From contig NZ_CP126101.1 in NCBI RefSeq assembly GCF_030123245.1, positions 928,501 to 992,500 on the forward strand: DNA of 64,000 nucleotides, read 5' to 3'. The position numbers and the translations under genes were made by a program. Positions 41,602 to 50,697 of the stretch are shown in pieces. Position 1 is the first letter of the stretch, and each line of letters begins with the position of its first letter. Source of the stretch: Lysinibacillus pakistanensis. Lineage in GTDB: Bacteria; Bacillota; Bacilli; Bacillales_A; Planococcaceae. The notes beneath the pieces were generated by a model. It made no database searches and was not told where the DNA came from. It saw nothing but the letters and a program-made list of their open reading frames with translations.

Positions 41602-42687
41602 ATGGGGGTTCATTTTTTTACAGGTTTTCCAGGATTCATTTCAAGTCAATTGATAAGGGAGATATTTCGAAAAAATCAGGCACAGGAAGTTGTAGTTATC
41701 GTTTTAGCAGGAGAATTAGTAAAGGCTAATATTGAAAAAGATTCTATTATTGTGGAGTTTCCAAATTGTTTGATTCGTATAGTAGAGGGAGATATTACAT
41801 TACCGAATCTTGGACTAGAAAATCAAACAGTACAGGAAGTAGTGCCTCAAATAGAAGTGCTTTGGCACCTAGCAGCCATATATGATTTAGCAGTCCCACG
41901 TGACATAGCCTGGAAGGTAAATGTGCATGGTACAACGATGGTCAATGATTTTGTTCGAAGTCTTCCAAATTTAAGACGTTATATGTACTTTAGTACAGCC
42001 TATGTGGCAGGTACACGTGAAGGTGTTTTAAAAGAAAATGAACTCGTTCGTCCTCCTGCATTTAAAAACTATTATGAGGAAACAAAATATGAAGCTGAGC
42101 ATCGTGTAGAAGATTTAAAATCAGAAATTCCATTAACCATTATTCGACCTGGTATTGTGCGTGGTCATTCTGAAACAGGAGAAACAATCAAATTTGATGG
42201 ACCTTACTTCTTTTTAAATATGGTAGATAAATTAAAATGGTTACCCTTTATTCCGTATATCGGTCAATCTACATCAACAATTAATGTAGTTCCAGTAGAT
42301 TATATTATTAATGCTTCAACGTATCTTGTTGATGAAAAATGTGCTGAAGGGAAAACCCTGCATTTAACAGATCCGAATCCGCATCCTGTTCAAGCAGTAT
42401 ACCGGACAATGGTGAAATTATTAACGAGTCAATCTCCTAAGGGACAATTTCCATTGATTCTAGCAAAAGTATCCTTGCGAGTACCACTTATTCGAAAAAA
42501 ACTTGGAGTAGAGCAGGAAACGTTAGACTATTTAACGTGGAATGCTCACTTTGATACAACGGAAGCAGTAGCAATCTTGACAAAGGGTGGGATTACATGT
42601 CCTGATTTTATAGATACGATGCCCATAATGATTGATTTCTATTTAGCGCATAAAGAAGAAAAAAACTATCAAATTCAGATAAAATAG
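41602..42687 (+). CDS. Extended SDR / NAD-binding-4 (fatty acyl-CoA reductase-like) protein
   Basis: 361 residues. N-terminal FFTGFPGFISSQL is the TGxxGFxxx nucleotide motif (Ser in place of the last Gly), and the catalytic pair is YYEETKYEAE (YxxxK). The middle ALWHLAAIYDLAVP-like segment and IRPGIVRGHSETG match the NAD_binding_4 / SDR group related to fatty acyl-CoA reductases and carboxylic-acid reductase domains. There is no second C-terminal male-sterility domain, so reduction of an acyl thioester is only a possibility. It lies 18 nt after the RND pump gene, with a GGGGGAG ribosome site. Confidence 0.78.
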   Translation: MGVHFFTGFPGFISSQLIREIFRKNQAQEVVVIVLAGELVKANIEKDSIIVEFPNCLIRIVEGDITLPNLGLENQTVQEVVPQIEVLWHLAAIYDLAVPRDIAWKVNVHGTTMVNDFVRSLPNLRRYMYFSTAYVAGTREGVLKENELVRPPAFKNYYEETKYEAEHRVEDLKSEIPLTIIRPGIVRGHSETGETIKFDGPYFFLNMVDKLKWLPFIPYIGQSTSTINVVPVDYIINASTYLVDEKCAEGKTLHLTDPNPHPVQAVYRTMVKLLTSQSPKGQFPLILAKVSLRVPLIRKKLGVEQETLDYLTWNAHFDTTEAVAILTKGGITCPDFIDTMPIMIDFYLAHKEEKNYQIQIK

Positions 42688-42799
42688 AATTATTCTTTTA
42701 TCTTTTTTGCTATGAAGATGAATTAGTGGATAGATCATTTTGCCACGCTTTCATGTTAGTGCTATAATAATTTTTACAGAAGAACACCTTCGACATTTT

Positions 42800-43116
42800 G
42801 TCAAAGGGGAGTAGCTAACAGATACGAGCGTTGTAGCTGGTTTCACATTCGTCAAGACATGGTATTTACCATCGGGTGTGATAGTAAATAACTTTATGCT
42901 TTCTAGCCTGGAGTTGAAATTTTCTGATAGAAGGGATTTATCTTCATTCAGCAAATGTTTTTTGTATCGAAAGCATGGCGGCTGATACAGAAAACTCCCA
43001 CCTCTAAAGGTGGTGAGATGAAATGAAAATCCGTGACATCCGCCAATTACGCCAAGGCGTAATTGATTTACTTAGCGAGACCTTTGCCTTTTCATAGGGC
43101 AGAGGTCTTTTCTTTT
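42800..43116 (+). promoter_or_regulatory. yybP-ykoY (Mn2+) riboswitch with terminator
   Basis: 5' TCAAAGGGGAGTAGC and 3' TTAGCGAGACCTTTG are the paired hallmark ends of the class: P1 by CAAAGG (42802-42807) with CCTTTG (43081-43086). P3/L3 appears as CACATTCGTCAAGACATGGT with ACCATCGGGTGTG. The expression platform is a terminator, AGACCTTTGCC with GGCAGAGGTCT then TTTTC (43078-43116), which overlaps P1 and so would form without Mn2+. The downstream gene is a TerC protein, the usual partner. P4 (AGTAAAT/ATTTACT) contains a large insertion, listed separately. Confidence 0.85.
42890..43065 (+). repeat. 176-nt insertion in the P4 loop of the Mn riboswitch
   Basis: Between AGTAAAT (42883-42889) and ATTTACT (43066-43072), where other members have a short hairpin. 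It contains a CCCACCT/AGGTGG hairpin and CAATTACGCC/GGCGTAATTG hairpin in the same order as the repeat at 20496-20575. It is probably a small palindromic mobile element tolerated in a peripheral loop. Confidence 0.55.
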
Positions 43117-43170
43117 GTACCTGTATAGTAATGACTAATTTGGGTATACAGAGGTAGAGGAGGCACTTAT

Positions 43171-43935
43171 ATGGAAGCAATTTTATTACAGTATGGGTGG
43201 GTACTTATTGTACTGATTATTTTAGAAGGATTATTAGCAGCAGATAATGCAGTTGTAATGGCTGTAATGGTGAGACATTTACCGCGTGATCAACAAAAAA
43301 AGGCTTTATTTTATGGATTATTTGGTGCATTAATTTTCCGATTTTCAGCGCTTTTTATTATTACAGTGCTAGTGAATTATTGGCAGATTCAAGCACTAGG
43401 AGCAGCATATTTATTATTCATGTCAGCTAAAAATATATATGATTTACGCCATAAAGAGGATTCAACAGACGAAACGAATGAGAAAGTAGCAAAAAGAGGT
43501 AGTGGTTTCTGGATGACAGTGCTTAAGGTGGAGGCTGCGGATATTGCATTTGCTATTGATTCTATGCTTGCAGCAGTAGCTATAGCGGTCACACTACCAG
43601 AACTAGGGCATTTTGATATTGGTGGTATCAATGGTGGTCAATTTGCAGTGATGCTACTTGGAGGATTTATTGGTGTTATCATGATGCGATTTGCTGCACA
43701 ATGGTTTGTAAAAGTATTAAATGACTATCCTTCACTTGAAACGGCTGCATTTTTAATTGTTGGTTGGGTAGGTGTCAAGCTTGTTGTGTTAACATTGTCA
43801 CACGAAAGAGTAGGTATTTTACCAGTAGAGTTCCCTCATTCTACAGCGTGGGAGGTAACTTTTTGGGTTGTACTAATAGCAATTGCACTAGTTGGTTACT
43901 TAGTAGGTGTAAGGAATAAACAACATACACATTAA
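43171..43935 (+). CDS. TerC-family membrane protein (YkoY-like)
   Basis: 254 residues, about seven to eight helices. TerC signatures: EGLLAADNAVVMAVMVRHLP in the first third and KVEAADIAFAIDSMLAAVAIA in the middle, two related halves with conserved acidic residues within the membrane. TerC proteins such as YkoY and YceF are involved in Mn2+ efflux or metalation of exported enzymes, which fits control by the yybP-ykoY riboswitch upstream. Strong site AGAGGAGG before ATG. Confidence 0.92.
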   Translation: MEAILLQYGWVLIVLIILEGLLAADNAVVMAVMVRHLPRDQQKKALFYGLFGALIFRFSALFIITVLVNYWQIQALGAAYLLFMSAKNIYDLRHKEDSTDETNEKVAKRGSGFWMTVLKVEAADIAFAIDSMLAAVAIAVTLPELGHFDIGGINGGQFAVMLLGGFIGVIMMRFAAQWFVKVLNDYPSLETAAFLIVGWVGVKLVVLTLSHERVGILPVEFPHSTAWEVTFWVVLIAIALVGYLVGVRNKQHTH

Positions 43936-43941
43936 TTTTTT

Positions 43942-43976
43942 GAGGAATAGTCATATCTATTCCTCTTTCTTTTTTG
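43942..43976 (+). terminator. Rho-independent terminator
   Basis: GAGGAATAG and CTATTCCTC around TCATAT, followed by TTTCTTTTTT. Confidence 0.88.
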
Positions 43977-44033
43977 ACGTATTTTTTCTATACTAATATC
44001 TATCGAGTTTAGAGTATGGAAGGAGTTAAGAAA

Positions 44034-45389
44034 GTGCCTTGGAAAAAATCATCGAATAGGCTTGTAACGCCGTTTCAGGTACTAGTATCTTATTATTTTA
44101 TAGCGATAGCCATTTCCTTCCTGTTACTACGACTTCCGGGCGTTCATCAAGAAGGTGTGAAAGTTTCGTTATTAGATAGCTTGTTTACAGCAGTAAGCGC
44201 AGTAAGTGTAACGGGTTTAACAACATTTAATATTTCAGAGACGTATACAACCTTTGGACTCGTAATGGTGCTTGTTATTCTGCAGCTTGGAGCCATTGGC
44301 ATTATGTCACTCGGTACCTTTGTTTGGTTATTGGTTGGGAAAAAAATAGGCATGCGTGAGCGACAATTAATTATGATAGACCATAACCAATATAATTTAT
44401 CTGGCGTAGTTCAATTAATACGGGAAATATTAAAAATCTTAATCGGTATTGAGGTTGTAGGTGCATTTATACTAACATTACACTTTACGAATTATTTCGA
44501 TACGTTAGAGGAAGCTTTTCTACATGGTGTCTTTGCTTCTATTTCCGCCACAACTAATGGTGGTTTCGATATTACAGGAATGAGCTTGCTACCGTTTCAT
44601 AACGATTATTTTGTTCAATTGATTACGATGGTATTAATTGTCCTTGGCGCAATAGGCTTCCCGGTACTTATAGAAGTAAAAACTTTTTTAATGAATCGGC
44701 ATGCAAATTTCCGATTCAGTTTATTTACAAAAATTACTACCTCCACGTATGCAATTTTATTTGTAGTTGGTGCTGTCGTAATTTTTCTGCTTGAATCATT
44801 TCATTCATTTAAGGGAATGGCTTGGCATGAGGCGCTGTTTTCTGCTATGTTTCATTCGGTTTCGACACGCTCAGCAGGGCTTACAACATATGATGTAACA
44901 ACATTTAGTGAAGCAACAGATATTTTTATGAGTTTCCTAATGTTTATCGGTTCTTCACCTAGCTCAGTTGGTGGTGGGATACGTACAACAACATTTGCCA
45001 TGGCTATCCTATTTCTTATTACCTTTGCAAGAGGAAGAGAGGATATTCAAGTGTTTGGACGTGAAATACATTTAATTGATGTCTTTCGCTCGTTTGTTGT
45101 TATTTTGTTAGCTTTCTTTATGGTCTTGGTTGCGACTATTATTTTACTTATTACCGAGCCGCATGCATCACTGATACAAATCATTTTTGAAATTACCTCA
45201 GCATTCGGTACATGTGGCATGTCATTAGGAATTACTTCTGATTTATCAATAGTCGGCAAAATTATCATTATTATTTTGATGTTTGTTGGTCGTGTTGGCT
45301 TAATTTCCTTCCTTTATACTCTTGGTGGAGGAGGAAGAGGTAAAAAATCAAGCTATCATTATCCAAAGGAACGTGTAATTATTGGGTAA
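44034..45389 (+). CDS. Ktr/Trk potassium transporter membrane subunit (KtrB/KtrD-like)
   Basis: 451 residues of the TrkH/KtrB family, four M1-P-M2 repeats. The four selectivity-filter segments are visible: SAVSVTGLTT, SATTNGGFD, SVSTRSAGLTT and SAFGTCGMS, each with the conserved Gly. It imports K+ (with Na+) together with a cytosolic RCK subunit, which is not encoded here; solitary KtrD is also unlinked to KtrC in Bacillus subtilis. GTG at 44034 is placed 9 nt after AAGGAG; an in-frame ATG at 44016 overlaps that site. Confidence 0.92.
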   Translation: MPWKKSSNRLVTPFQVLVSYYFIAIAISFLLLRLPGVHQEGVKVSLLDSLFTAVSAVSVTGLTTFNISETYTTFGLVMVLVILQLGAIGIMSLGTFVWLLVGKKIGMRERQLIMIDHNQYNLSGVVQLIREILKILIGIEVVGAFILTLHFTNYFDTLEEAFLHGVFASISATTNGGFDITGMSLLPFHNDYFVQLITMVLIVLGAIGFPVLIEVKTFLMNRHANFRFSLFTKITTSTYAILFVVGAVVIFLLESFHSFKGMAWHEALFSAMFHSVSTRSAGLTTYDVTTFSEATDIFMSFLMFIGSSPSSVGGGIRTTTFAMAILFLITFARGREDIQVFGREIHLIDVFRSFVVILLAFFMVLVATIILLITEPHASLIQIIFEITSAFGTCGMSLGITSDLSIVGKIIIIILMFVGRVGLISFLYTLGGGGRGKKSSYHYPKERVIIG

Positions 45390-45405
45390 CAGGGTTTTGT
45401 CATAA

Positions 45406-45452
45406 CCTGAGTATACGTTAAAAAGTATATTTAACGTGTATTCGGGTTTCTT
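45406..45452 (+). terminator. Terminator after the Ktr gene
   Basis: AACCTGAGTATACGTTA pairs with TTAACGTGTATTCGGGTT (wobbles and one mismatch), followed by TCTTTTT. The following 285 nt to the next hairpin hold only a doubtful minus-strand frame. Confidence 0.75.
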
Positions 45453-45737
45453 TTTAACTTGGTAAAGGCAATAGAAAAATCGCTAAAAAAACAATTTTCG
45501 TTAAAATGTCAAAAAATTTAAAATTATTTATCCCGAATGTATTATTATCGAAATGGGTATTAATTACAAGATGATTATGTTCTTCAGCTAAGAATTTAGC
45601 ACTAAGAATTTTTGGGTTATTTGTGCTACCATTACTAAGGGAAAGTAACAGAAGTGAACTTCCTGTTTGTCTGTTCATTATGGTTACTTTTGAAGAGTTA
45701 AATAGGTTTGGGAAATTTAAGAATTCTTTAAGAATAG

Positions 45738-45781
45738 AAAAACGCCAATCCTAACGTTGATTTTATAGGATTAGCGTTTTT
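45738..45781 (-). terminator. Terminator of the radical SAM gene
   Basis: AAAAACGCCAATCCTA and TAGGATTAGCGTTTTT form a long stem (one mismatch) just beyond the minus-strand gene's stop; on the minus strand it ends in a T-run. Confidence 0.82.
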
Positions 45782-45783
45782 AA

Positions 45784-47523
45784 TTATATAGAATGGATGG
45801 ACGCAAAGTACGGGGCTTGTCCATGACGGAAATATGTGAATAGATAGCCGTTTTTTTGTACAATTTTGCCTTTTGTGAAATTTTGGTAATCCAAGTGGTG
45901 TGGTACTACAAGTGTATGTTTAAATAATTCTTTTTCTGATAAATTGAAATTAGCGAATGTTTCGCCCGCTATTGAAGGGTTTTCACGCAAGGCATTGTAA
46001 ATTGCTTTTTGCTGTTCTTCAGTAGGACGTTCCTTCCACCATAGTTTGCGAGGCTGGAATTGCTGTACCATCAGATAATCTAGTTGCATTAAGCTTTTAA
46101 CAATATCTATATTCACACCCTCTATCGTTTCTAAAAACATTAATAAACGATGGAATAAATCCTCAAGTTGATGACCAATTCGGGACCATCCCTTCGATTC
46201 CCAATAAGTTCCAAAGTTTTGGAAGAAATCAAAAGGTGTTTCAAAAACTTCCGTTACTAGATATTCAACTGTATGATCCATACGATGATCATTCCAATAC
46301 TTCTCAAGTACATCCTCGGCATGTTTAATACGGACAATATCGTCGAAGTTTAAGACATTATTAGAGAAAATCTCATAGGGCGCTAAATCAACATAAGTAT
46401 AGCCGAATTTTTCAGCTTCAAGGCGAAGCCCTGTCCCGCGCAGCAGCTTTAGGAACCCAAGCTGTAATTCCTCAGGTCTCATTGCAAAAACATCATTAAA
46501 GGTTTGTCTGAAGCTACCATAGTCCTCTTCAGGCAGACCAGCAATTAAATCTAAATGCTGATCAATTTTCCCTCCATCTTTTACCATGGTCACTGTACGC
46601 ATTAGCTTTTCAAAATTTTGACGGCGTTTGACGAGTGTATTTGTTAAATCGTTTGTGGATTGTACGCCTATTTCAAAACGGAATAAACCTTTTGGGGCGT
46701 TATCATTTAAAAATTGGATGACCTCAGGGCGCATAATATCTGCGGTAATCTCAAATTGAAAGACAACACCTGGCTTATGCTCATCGATTAAAAATTGAAA
46801 CATTTCCATAGCATAGCTACGACTAATATTAAAAGTACGGTCAACAAATTTAATTGTACGTGCACCATTATTCATTAGAAAACGAATGTCTTCTTTTATT
46901 TTTTCACGGTTAAAGTAACGAACCCCTACTTCAATAGAAGATAAGCAAAATTGACAGCTAAACGGACATCCTCTGCTTGTTTCAATATACTGAATTCGTT
47001 TGCTGAGGTGTGGAATATCCTCTTCAAAACGAAATGGACTAGGCAATTCTCGTAAGTCTATCTTTGGAGGCTGAGCGTGAATTCTTACTTTACCATCCTC
47101 TAAATAACATATCCCTGGTACATCCTCTAATGAAATATCTCCATGTAAATAATGAAGTAATTGTTTGAAAGATGTCTCGCCTTCACCCATGATAATAAAA
47201 TCAATTTCTTCAATCCTACGTAACCAATAGTGGACATCATAAGAAACTTCAGGCCCCCCCAGCAAAATTTTAACATCGGGGCAGACAGTTTTTAACATTT
47301 TAATAACATGAATAGTTTCTTCAATATTCCAGATGTAGCAACTAAATCCTACAATATCAGGTTTTTTTTGAAATAAATCTGATACAATATTAAAAGAGGG
47401 ATCTTTAATTGTGTATTCTGCAATAATTGGATTGAATTCTGGTAAAGCAGCTCCTTTTAAGTAACGCAATGCTAAATTTGTGTGAATATACTTTGCGTTT
47501 AAAGTAGTTAAAATAGTATTCAT
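45784..47523 (-). CDS. B12-binding radical SAM protein (DUF4080 type)
   Basis: 579 residues. An N-terminal cobalamin-binding Rossmann domain (about 1-150, with ILLGGPEVSYD) precedes a radical SAM barrel with the cluster motif SRGCPFSCQFCLSS (CxxxCxxC, about 185) and the GLPEEDYGSF region. A C-terminal DUF4080-like extension follows (about 390-579). Such enzymes perform radical methylation or rearrangement using B12; the substrate of this subgroup is not known to me. ATG follows GAAAGGAAG. It is transcribed alone, convergent with the Ktr gene and divergent from the kinase. Confidence 0.9.
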   Translation of the reverse strand: MNTILTTLNAKYIHTNLALRYLKGAALPEFNPIIAEYTIKDPSFNIVSDLFQKKPDIVGFSCYIWNIEETIHVIKMLKTVCPDVKILLGGPEVSYDVHYWLRRIEEIDFIIMGEGETSFKQLLHYLHGDISLEDVPGICYLEDGKVRIHAQPPKIDLRELPSPFRFEEDIPHLSKRIQYIETSRGCPFSCQFCLSSIEVGVRYFNREKIKEDIRFLMNNGARTIKFVDRTFNISRSYAMEMFQFLIDEHKPGVVFQFEITADIMRPEVIQFLNDNAPKGLFRFEIGVQSTNDLTNTLVKRRQNFEKLMRTVTMVKDGGKIDQHLDLIAGLPEEDYGSFRQTFNDVFAMRPEELQLGFLKLLRGTGLRLEAEKFGYTYVDLAPYEIFSNNVLNFDDIVRIKHAEDVLEKYWNDHRMDHTVEYLVTEVFETPFDFFQNFGTYWESKGWSRIGHQLEDLFHRLLMFLETIEGVNIDIVKSLMQLDYLMVQQFQPRKLWWKERPTEEQQKAIYNALRENPSIAGETFANFNLSEKELFKHTLVVPHHLDYQNFTKGKIVQKNGYLFTYFRHGQAPYFASIHSI

Positions 47524-47722
47524 TCAATAATCTTCCTTTCAACATCTAATTGTAACAGTCAAGTAGCTATCATACAATATAATCCTTTTTACCTATTTAT
47601 TTTGTGAACGGTTCGTGAAATAATTTTAAATACTTAAATTTACTAAATTTTGTAATAATAGAATCGTACAGTCATAAAGTATAGTAAAGGCTCAAAATTC
47701 AATTTAGAGGTTTTTTACTCTT

Positions 47723-49204
47723 TTGAAAGGTTCGGTGAGAAAGTTGAAGCAAAATGATATTAATCAATGTTTTGGAAATCTTATGAAAAGTACTTCGTCA
47801 CCAACACTTATTCTGAATAAAGCAGGAAAAATTTTAAACGTTAATGAAGCTGCTATAAAACTTTTTAACCTGAATTTAACGTATATTGGCTATTTAGCAA
47901 TGGACGAGCCATCCAATTTAAAATGGGCGAAGTTTGTCAAACAACTACAAAACGACCTGAGATCTGAAGAAATCTTTAATATTCGTATTGCAGGTAACGA
48001 ATTTGAGATGATGTCCTTCAAATGTTTTTATGATCCAAATACAGGGGAAATCGTTGCCCAAATATCAACATTAAATAATGATGTTGCCCATAGGTTATAT
48101 GTTAGTCAGGAGCAGGAAAGGTCACAGTCTTTCAATGCATACGATCACTTACCATATGCTGTCATAGTAAGTGATGCTAGCGGGATAATTCTTGGGCTCA
48201 ATAAGTATGCAGAAATGTATTTAAAATTAGAAAAAACGCAGCTTCTTCATAAAGCACATCAGCATATTTTTGACTCATTTACAATGAAAAAGGGACAAAT
48301 TACATCCTATCTTTCAAAGTTAATGGGTGAGAAACATGCAAGTATTCATGTTGTTGATGAAACGCAAGTTAGTAGAACATGTTATTATGAAATCTCTAGT
48401 GTTTTTGATGAATACAACAATATTATTATCACAGTTATTAATGATGAAACAGAAAAGAAACAACTTCAACATAAAGTTGAGCATCAGCAGGCTTTAAATG
48501 TGGTTGGTCAAATGGCAGCAAGCATTGCCCATGAAATTCGGAATCCATTGACTTCACTCAAGGGCTTTACGGAATTATTAAAGCTAAATGCTGATGAAGA
48601 ATCGCGAATGTATTTATCTGTCATTGATAGTGAGCTACAACGGATGGAACAAATTTTATCCGAGCTTTTAGTATTGTCCAAGCCAACAAGTATGAAGGTG
48701 GAATTATTAGATTTGGACAATATTGTGAAGCAAGTGATTGAATTTATGCTTCCGGATGCTTTGATGAAAAATATTATGATTCAATATATTTCTTCTACTA
48801 ATCAAGCAGCTTATATTGGTGGTAATGAAAATCGTTTAAAGCAAGTTTTCATGAATCTCATCAAAAATGCGATGGAGTCCATGAATAATGGTGGAACAAT
48901 CACGATAGAAATGAATGTCATTGACTGCACGATGGTTGAACTAATGATTAAAGATGAAGGCAACGGTATGGATAGCAGTACCCTTCAAAACTTATTCCAG
49001 CCTTTTTACACGACTAAATCAACAGGGACAGGACTAGGCCTTGCTTTCGTGAAAAAAGTGATAGAAGAGCATGAAGGGTTAATTGGTGTGAATAGTGAAT
49101 TACAGAAGGGGACATGCTTCCACCTGCAATTCCCTATTTACACATTTAATCAAATGGATGCAGTGGATGTATCGTCGAAGGACTCCGCTTATTTAGTAAC
49201 ATAA
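47723..49204 (+). CDS. PAS-domain sporulation-type sensor histidine kinase
   Basis: 493 residues, no membrane helices, so cytosolic. Two PAS domains (about 20-125 and 140-245), then HisKA with AHEIRNPLTSLKGF (His about 273) and HATPase with NLIKNAMESM (N box), DEGNGMD (G1) and TGTGLGLAFVKK (G2). PAS-PAS-HisKA arrangement and the H-box fit the KinA/KinE group that feeds the Spo0F-Spo0B-Spo0A phosphorelay. No response regulator is adjacent, as usual for these orphan kinases. The start is uncertain: TTG 47723, GTG 47735 and TTG 47744 are all possible. Confidence 0.88.
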   Translation: MKGSVRKLKQNDINQCFGNLMKSTSSPTLILNKAGKILNVNEAAIKLFNLNLTYIGYLAMDEPSNLKWAKFVKQLQNDLRSEEIFNIRIAGNEFEMMSFKCFYDPNTGEIVAQISTLNNDVAHRLYVSQEQERSQSFNAYDHLPYAVIVSDASGIILGLNKYAEMYLKLEKTQLLHKAHQHIFDSFTMKKGQITSYLSKLMGEKHASIHVVDETQVSRTCYYEISSVFDEYNNIIITVINDETEKKQLQHKVEHQQALNVVGQMAASIAHEIRNPLTSLKGFTELLKLNADEESRMYLSVIDSELQRMEQILSELLVLSKPTSMKVELLDLDNIVKQVIEFMLPDALMKNIMIQYISSTNQAAYIGGNENRLKQVFMNLIKNAMESMNNGGTITIEMNVIDCTMVELMIKDEGNGMDSSTLQNLFQPFYTTKSTGTGLGLAFVKKVIEEHEGLIGVNSELQKGTCFHLQFPIYTFNQMDAVDVSSKDSAYLVT

Positions 49205-49260
49205 GGAAAGTATAAATGGTTGCATAAATGCTTTAAAATGCACGAATTTAGATATTGCTT

Positions 49261-49290
49261 TTGACAATGCTTTTCTAAAATCGCTATAAT
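49261..49290 (+). promoter_or_regulatory. Consensus sigma-A promoter of the MarR gene
   Basis: TTGACA (49261-49266) and TATAAT (49285-49290), both perfect, 18-nt spacer. No MhqR-type ATCTCGA palindrome is present here, so autoregulation is not indicated. Confidence 0.8.
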
Positions 49291-49325
49291 GGCATGTATA
49301 AAGAGCGAATTGAGAGGAAAAGGAT

Positions 49326-49772
49326 ATGACGTCAGAAGATTTAAAGCAATCTTTAAAATTATATATTGTATTATCACGTGCACATAAAGCGATTAATGAG
49401 ACAACTCATTCATTCTTTCAAGAGAATGGATTAAATCCTACTGAATTTGCTGTATTAGAGCTTCTTTATCATAAAGGAAGACAACCTTTACAGCAAATTG
49501 GCAATAAAATTTTGCTAGCCAGTGGGTCTATTACGTATGTCATTGACAAGCTTGAAAAAAGAGGATATTTATTACGTGTCTCTTGTCCAGCAGATCGCCG
49601 TGTTACCTATGCAGAAATTACTGAGAAGGGTGAGGCGTTTATGAGTGAGTTATTTCCAAAGCATGAGCGTCATTTGCATGAGCTAGTGAGTGTGTTATCT
49701 GTGGAGGAAAAAGATCAAGCCATCAATTTGTTGAAAAAATTAGGGCTGTCCATTAAAGATTTATCTTATTAA
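49326..49772 (+). CDS. mhqR: MarR-family regulator, MhqR-like
   Basis: 148 residues. GLNPTEFAVLELLYHKG, QPLQQIGNKILLASGSITYV and DRRVTYAEITEKG follow the Bacillus subtilis MhqR (YkvE) sequence very closely as I recall it; MhqR represses quinone-detoxification genes. A matching ATCTCGA palindrome is found upstream of the YceI gene at 16.7 kb. No conserved redox Cys near the N-terminus. Good site AGAGGAAAAGG before ATG. Monocistronic, with strong promoter and terminator. Confidence 0.82.
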   Translation: MTSEDLKQSLKLYIVLSRAHKAINETTHSFFQENGLNPTEFAVLELLYHKGRQPLQQIGNKILLASGSITYVIDKLEKRGYLLRVSCPADRRVTYAEITEKGEAFMSELFPKHERHLHELVSVLSVEEKDQAINLLKKLGLSIKDLSY

Positions 49773-49804
49773 GAAGTACCCGATTGTTAAGGGCACTGAA
49801 AAAG

Positions 49805-49844
49805 TCGATTTGCCGTAAAAAATGCGGTGCAAATCGATTTTTTT
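49805..49844 (+). terminator. Rho-independent terminator after the MarR gene
   Basis: TCGATTTGC and GCAAATCGA (inner CG/CG pairing), followed by TTTTTTTAG. Confidence 0.85.
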
Positions 49845-49911
49845 AGTTTTAAAAAAGATAAAAAGTGAATTTTTTAGTTCTTTATTGCTTTGGGATGTTT
49901 TTATGAACAAA

Positions 49912-49948
49912 AAGACTGTAGGCAACTTTTTAGTTCGTCTACAGTCTT
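49912..49948 (-). terminator. Terminator of the minus-strand lipoprotein gene
   Basis: AAGACTGTAG and CTACAGTCTT around 17 nt. Read on the minus strand the stem is followed by TTTTG. Confidence 0.75.
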
Positions 49949-49958
49949 ATTTTAATAT

Positions 49959-50636
49959 TTATTGTTTTGAAATTGTTGCCGCCATATTAAGCATAGCATC
50001 TGTTAAGTCTAATTCATCATTATCATGGATTATTAGTTTTGTAATTAAGCCATCTTTTTCAAAAACAACCCCAACTACTTTTTCTGTATCGAAATCAACC
50101 ACATAGCCTTCGATATTTGTTACATTCTTAAATGCTGAAAGTTCCTCAGATGTTAATGCTACTGTTTCCCCGACAGCATTCATATGATCTTGCAAAGAAG
50201 TTTTAACATCATTAAAGTTTGCCTGAGAAGCATCTACAGTTTCAATACGCATAAATACTTCATCATTTTCATTTGAGACTAGCATATCTTTACCTGGTTC
50301 TTCTTGAGTAAGTGTGAATCCTGGTAGCTGCTGCATTTTATAGCCTTGTTCAACGCTTTTAGATTCACTTGCCTTTTCAGTTTTATCTACACCTTTTTGG
50401 ACGTATTTAACCTCTTGTTGTGGACTAGTAGAAGTATCTGCGTTTGAATCATTTGATGTAGGCGTTTCTTGCCCTTCACCTGCAGTGTTATCCTCAGATG
50501 GTTTTTGTTCATTGGAAGTATTTGATGGCTCATTATTTTGAGCACCTGAACTCTCTGATTTGTCAGTAGTATTACATCCTACAAATAAAACGGCTGTTAG
50601 TAATAATGCAAGTAATGAGAATAATTTTTTTTGCAT
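49959..50636 (-). CDS. Hypothetical lipoprotein
   Basis: 225 residues. Signal with lipobox LFVGCNT (Cys about 21), a long Ser/Asn/Glu/Thr-rich low-complexity linker (about 25-75) and a folded domain (about 80-225) with FTLTQEEPGKDMLVSNENDE and NIEGYVVDFDTEKVVGVVFE. No family recognised. It would be tethered to the outer face of the membrane. Strong site AAGGAGGGC. The upstream minus-strand CPBP gene is separated by about 60 nt and may share a transcript. Confidence 0.8.
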   Translation of the reverse strand: MQKKLFSLLALLLTAVLFVGCNTTDKSESSGAQNNEPSNTSNEQKPSEDNTAGEGQETPTSNDSNADTSTSPQQEVKYVQKGVDKTEKASESKSVEQGYKMQQLPGFTLTQEEPGKDMLVSNENDEVFMRIETVDASQANFNDVKTSLQDHMNAVGETVALTSEELSAFKNVTNIEGYVVDFDTEKVVGVVFEKDGLITKLIIHDNDELDLTDAMLNMAATISKQ

Positions 50637-50697
50637 GAAATGCCCTCCTTTTCTAAATTAAACGTTGGTAAAGATAAAATGTTTCCAATTTTTAATG

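Noticed and set aside
42688..43170. A TnpB omega-RNA remnant as the explanation for the CCCACCT/AGGTGG hairpin
   Set aside because: The surrounding ends match the yybP-ykoY riboswitch, and no tnpA or tnpB fragment is present. An IS200/IS605 origin of the insert remains possible but is not shown.
45454..45678. 74-codon minus-strand frame with a hydrophobic C-terminus
   Set aside because: No ribosome site upstream, odd composition, and it abuts the terminator of the Ktr gene. It could be a relic, but nothing supports expression.
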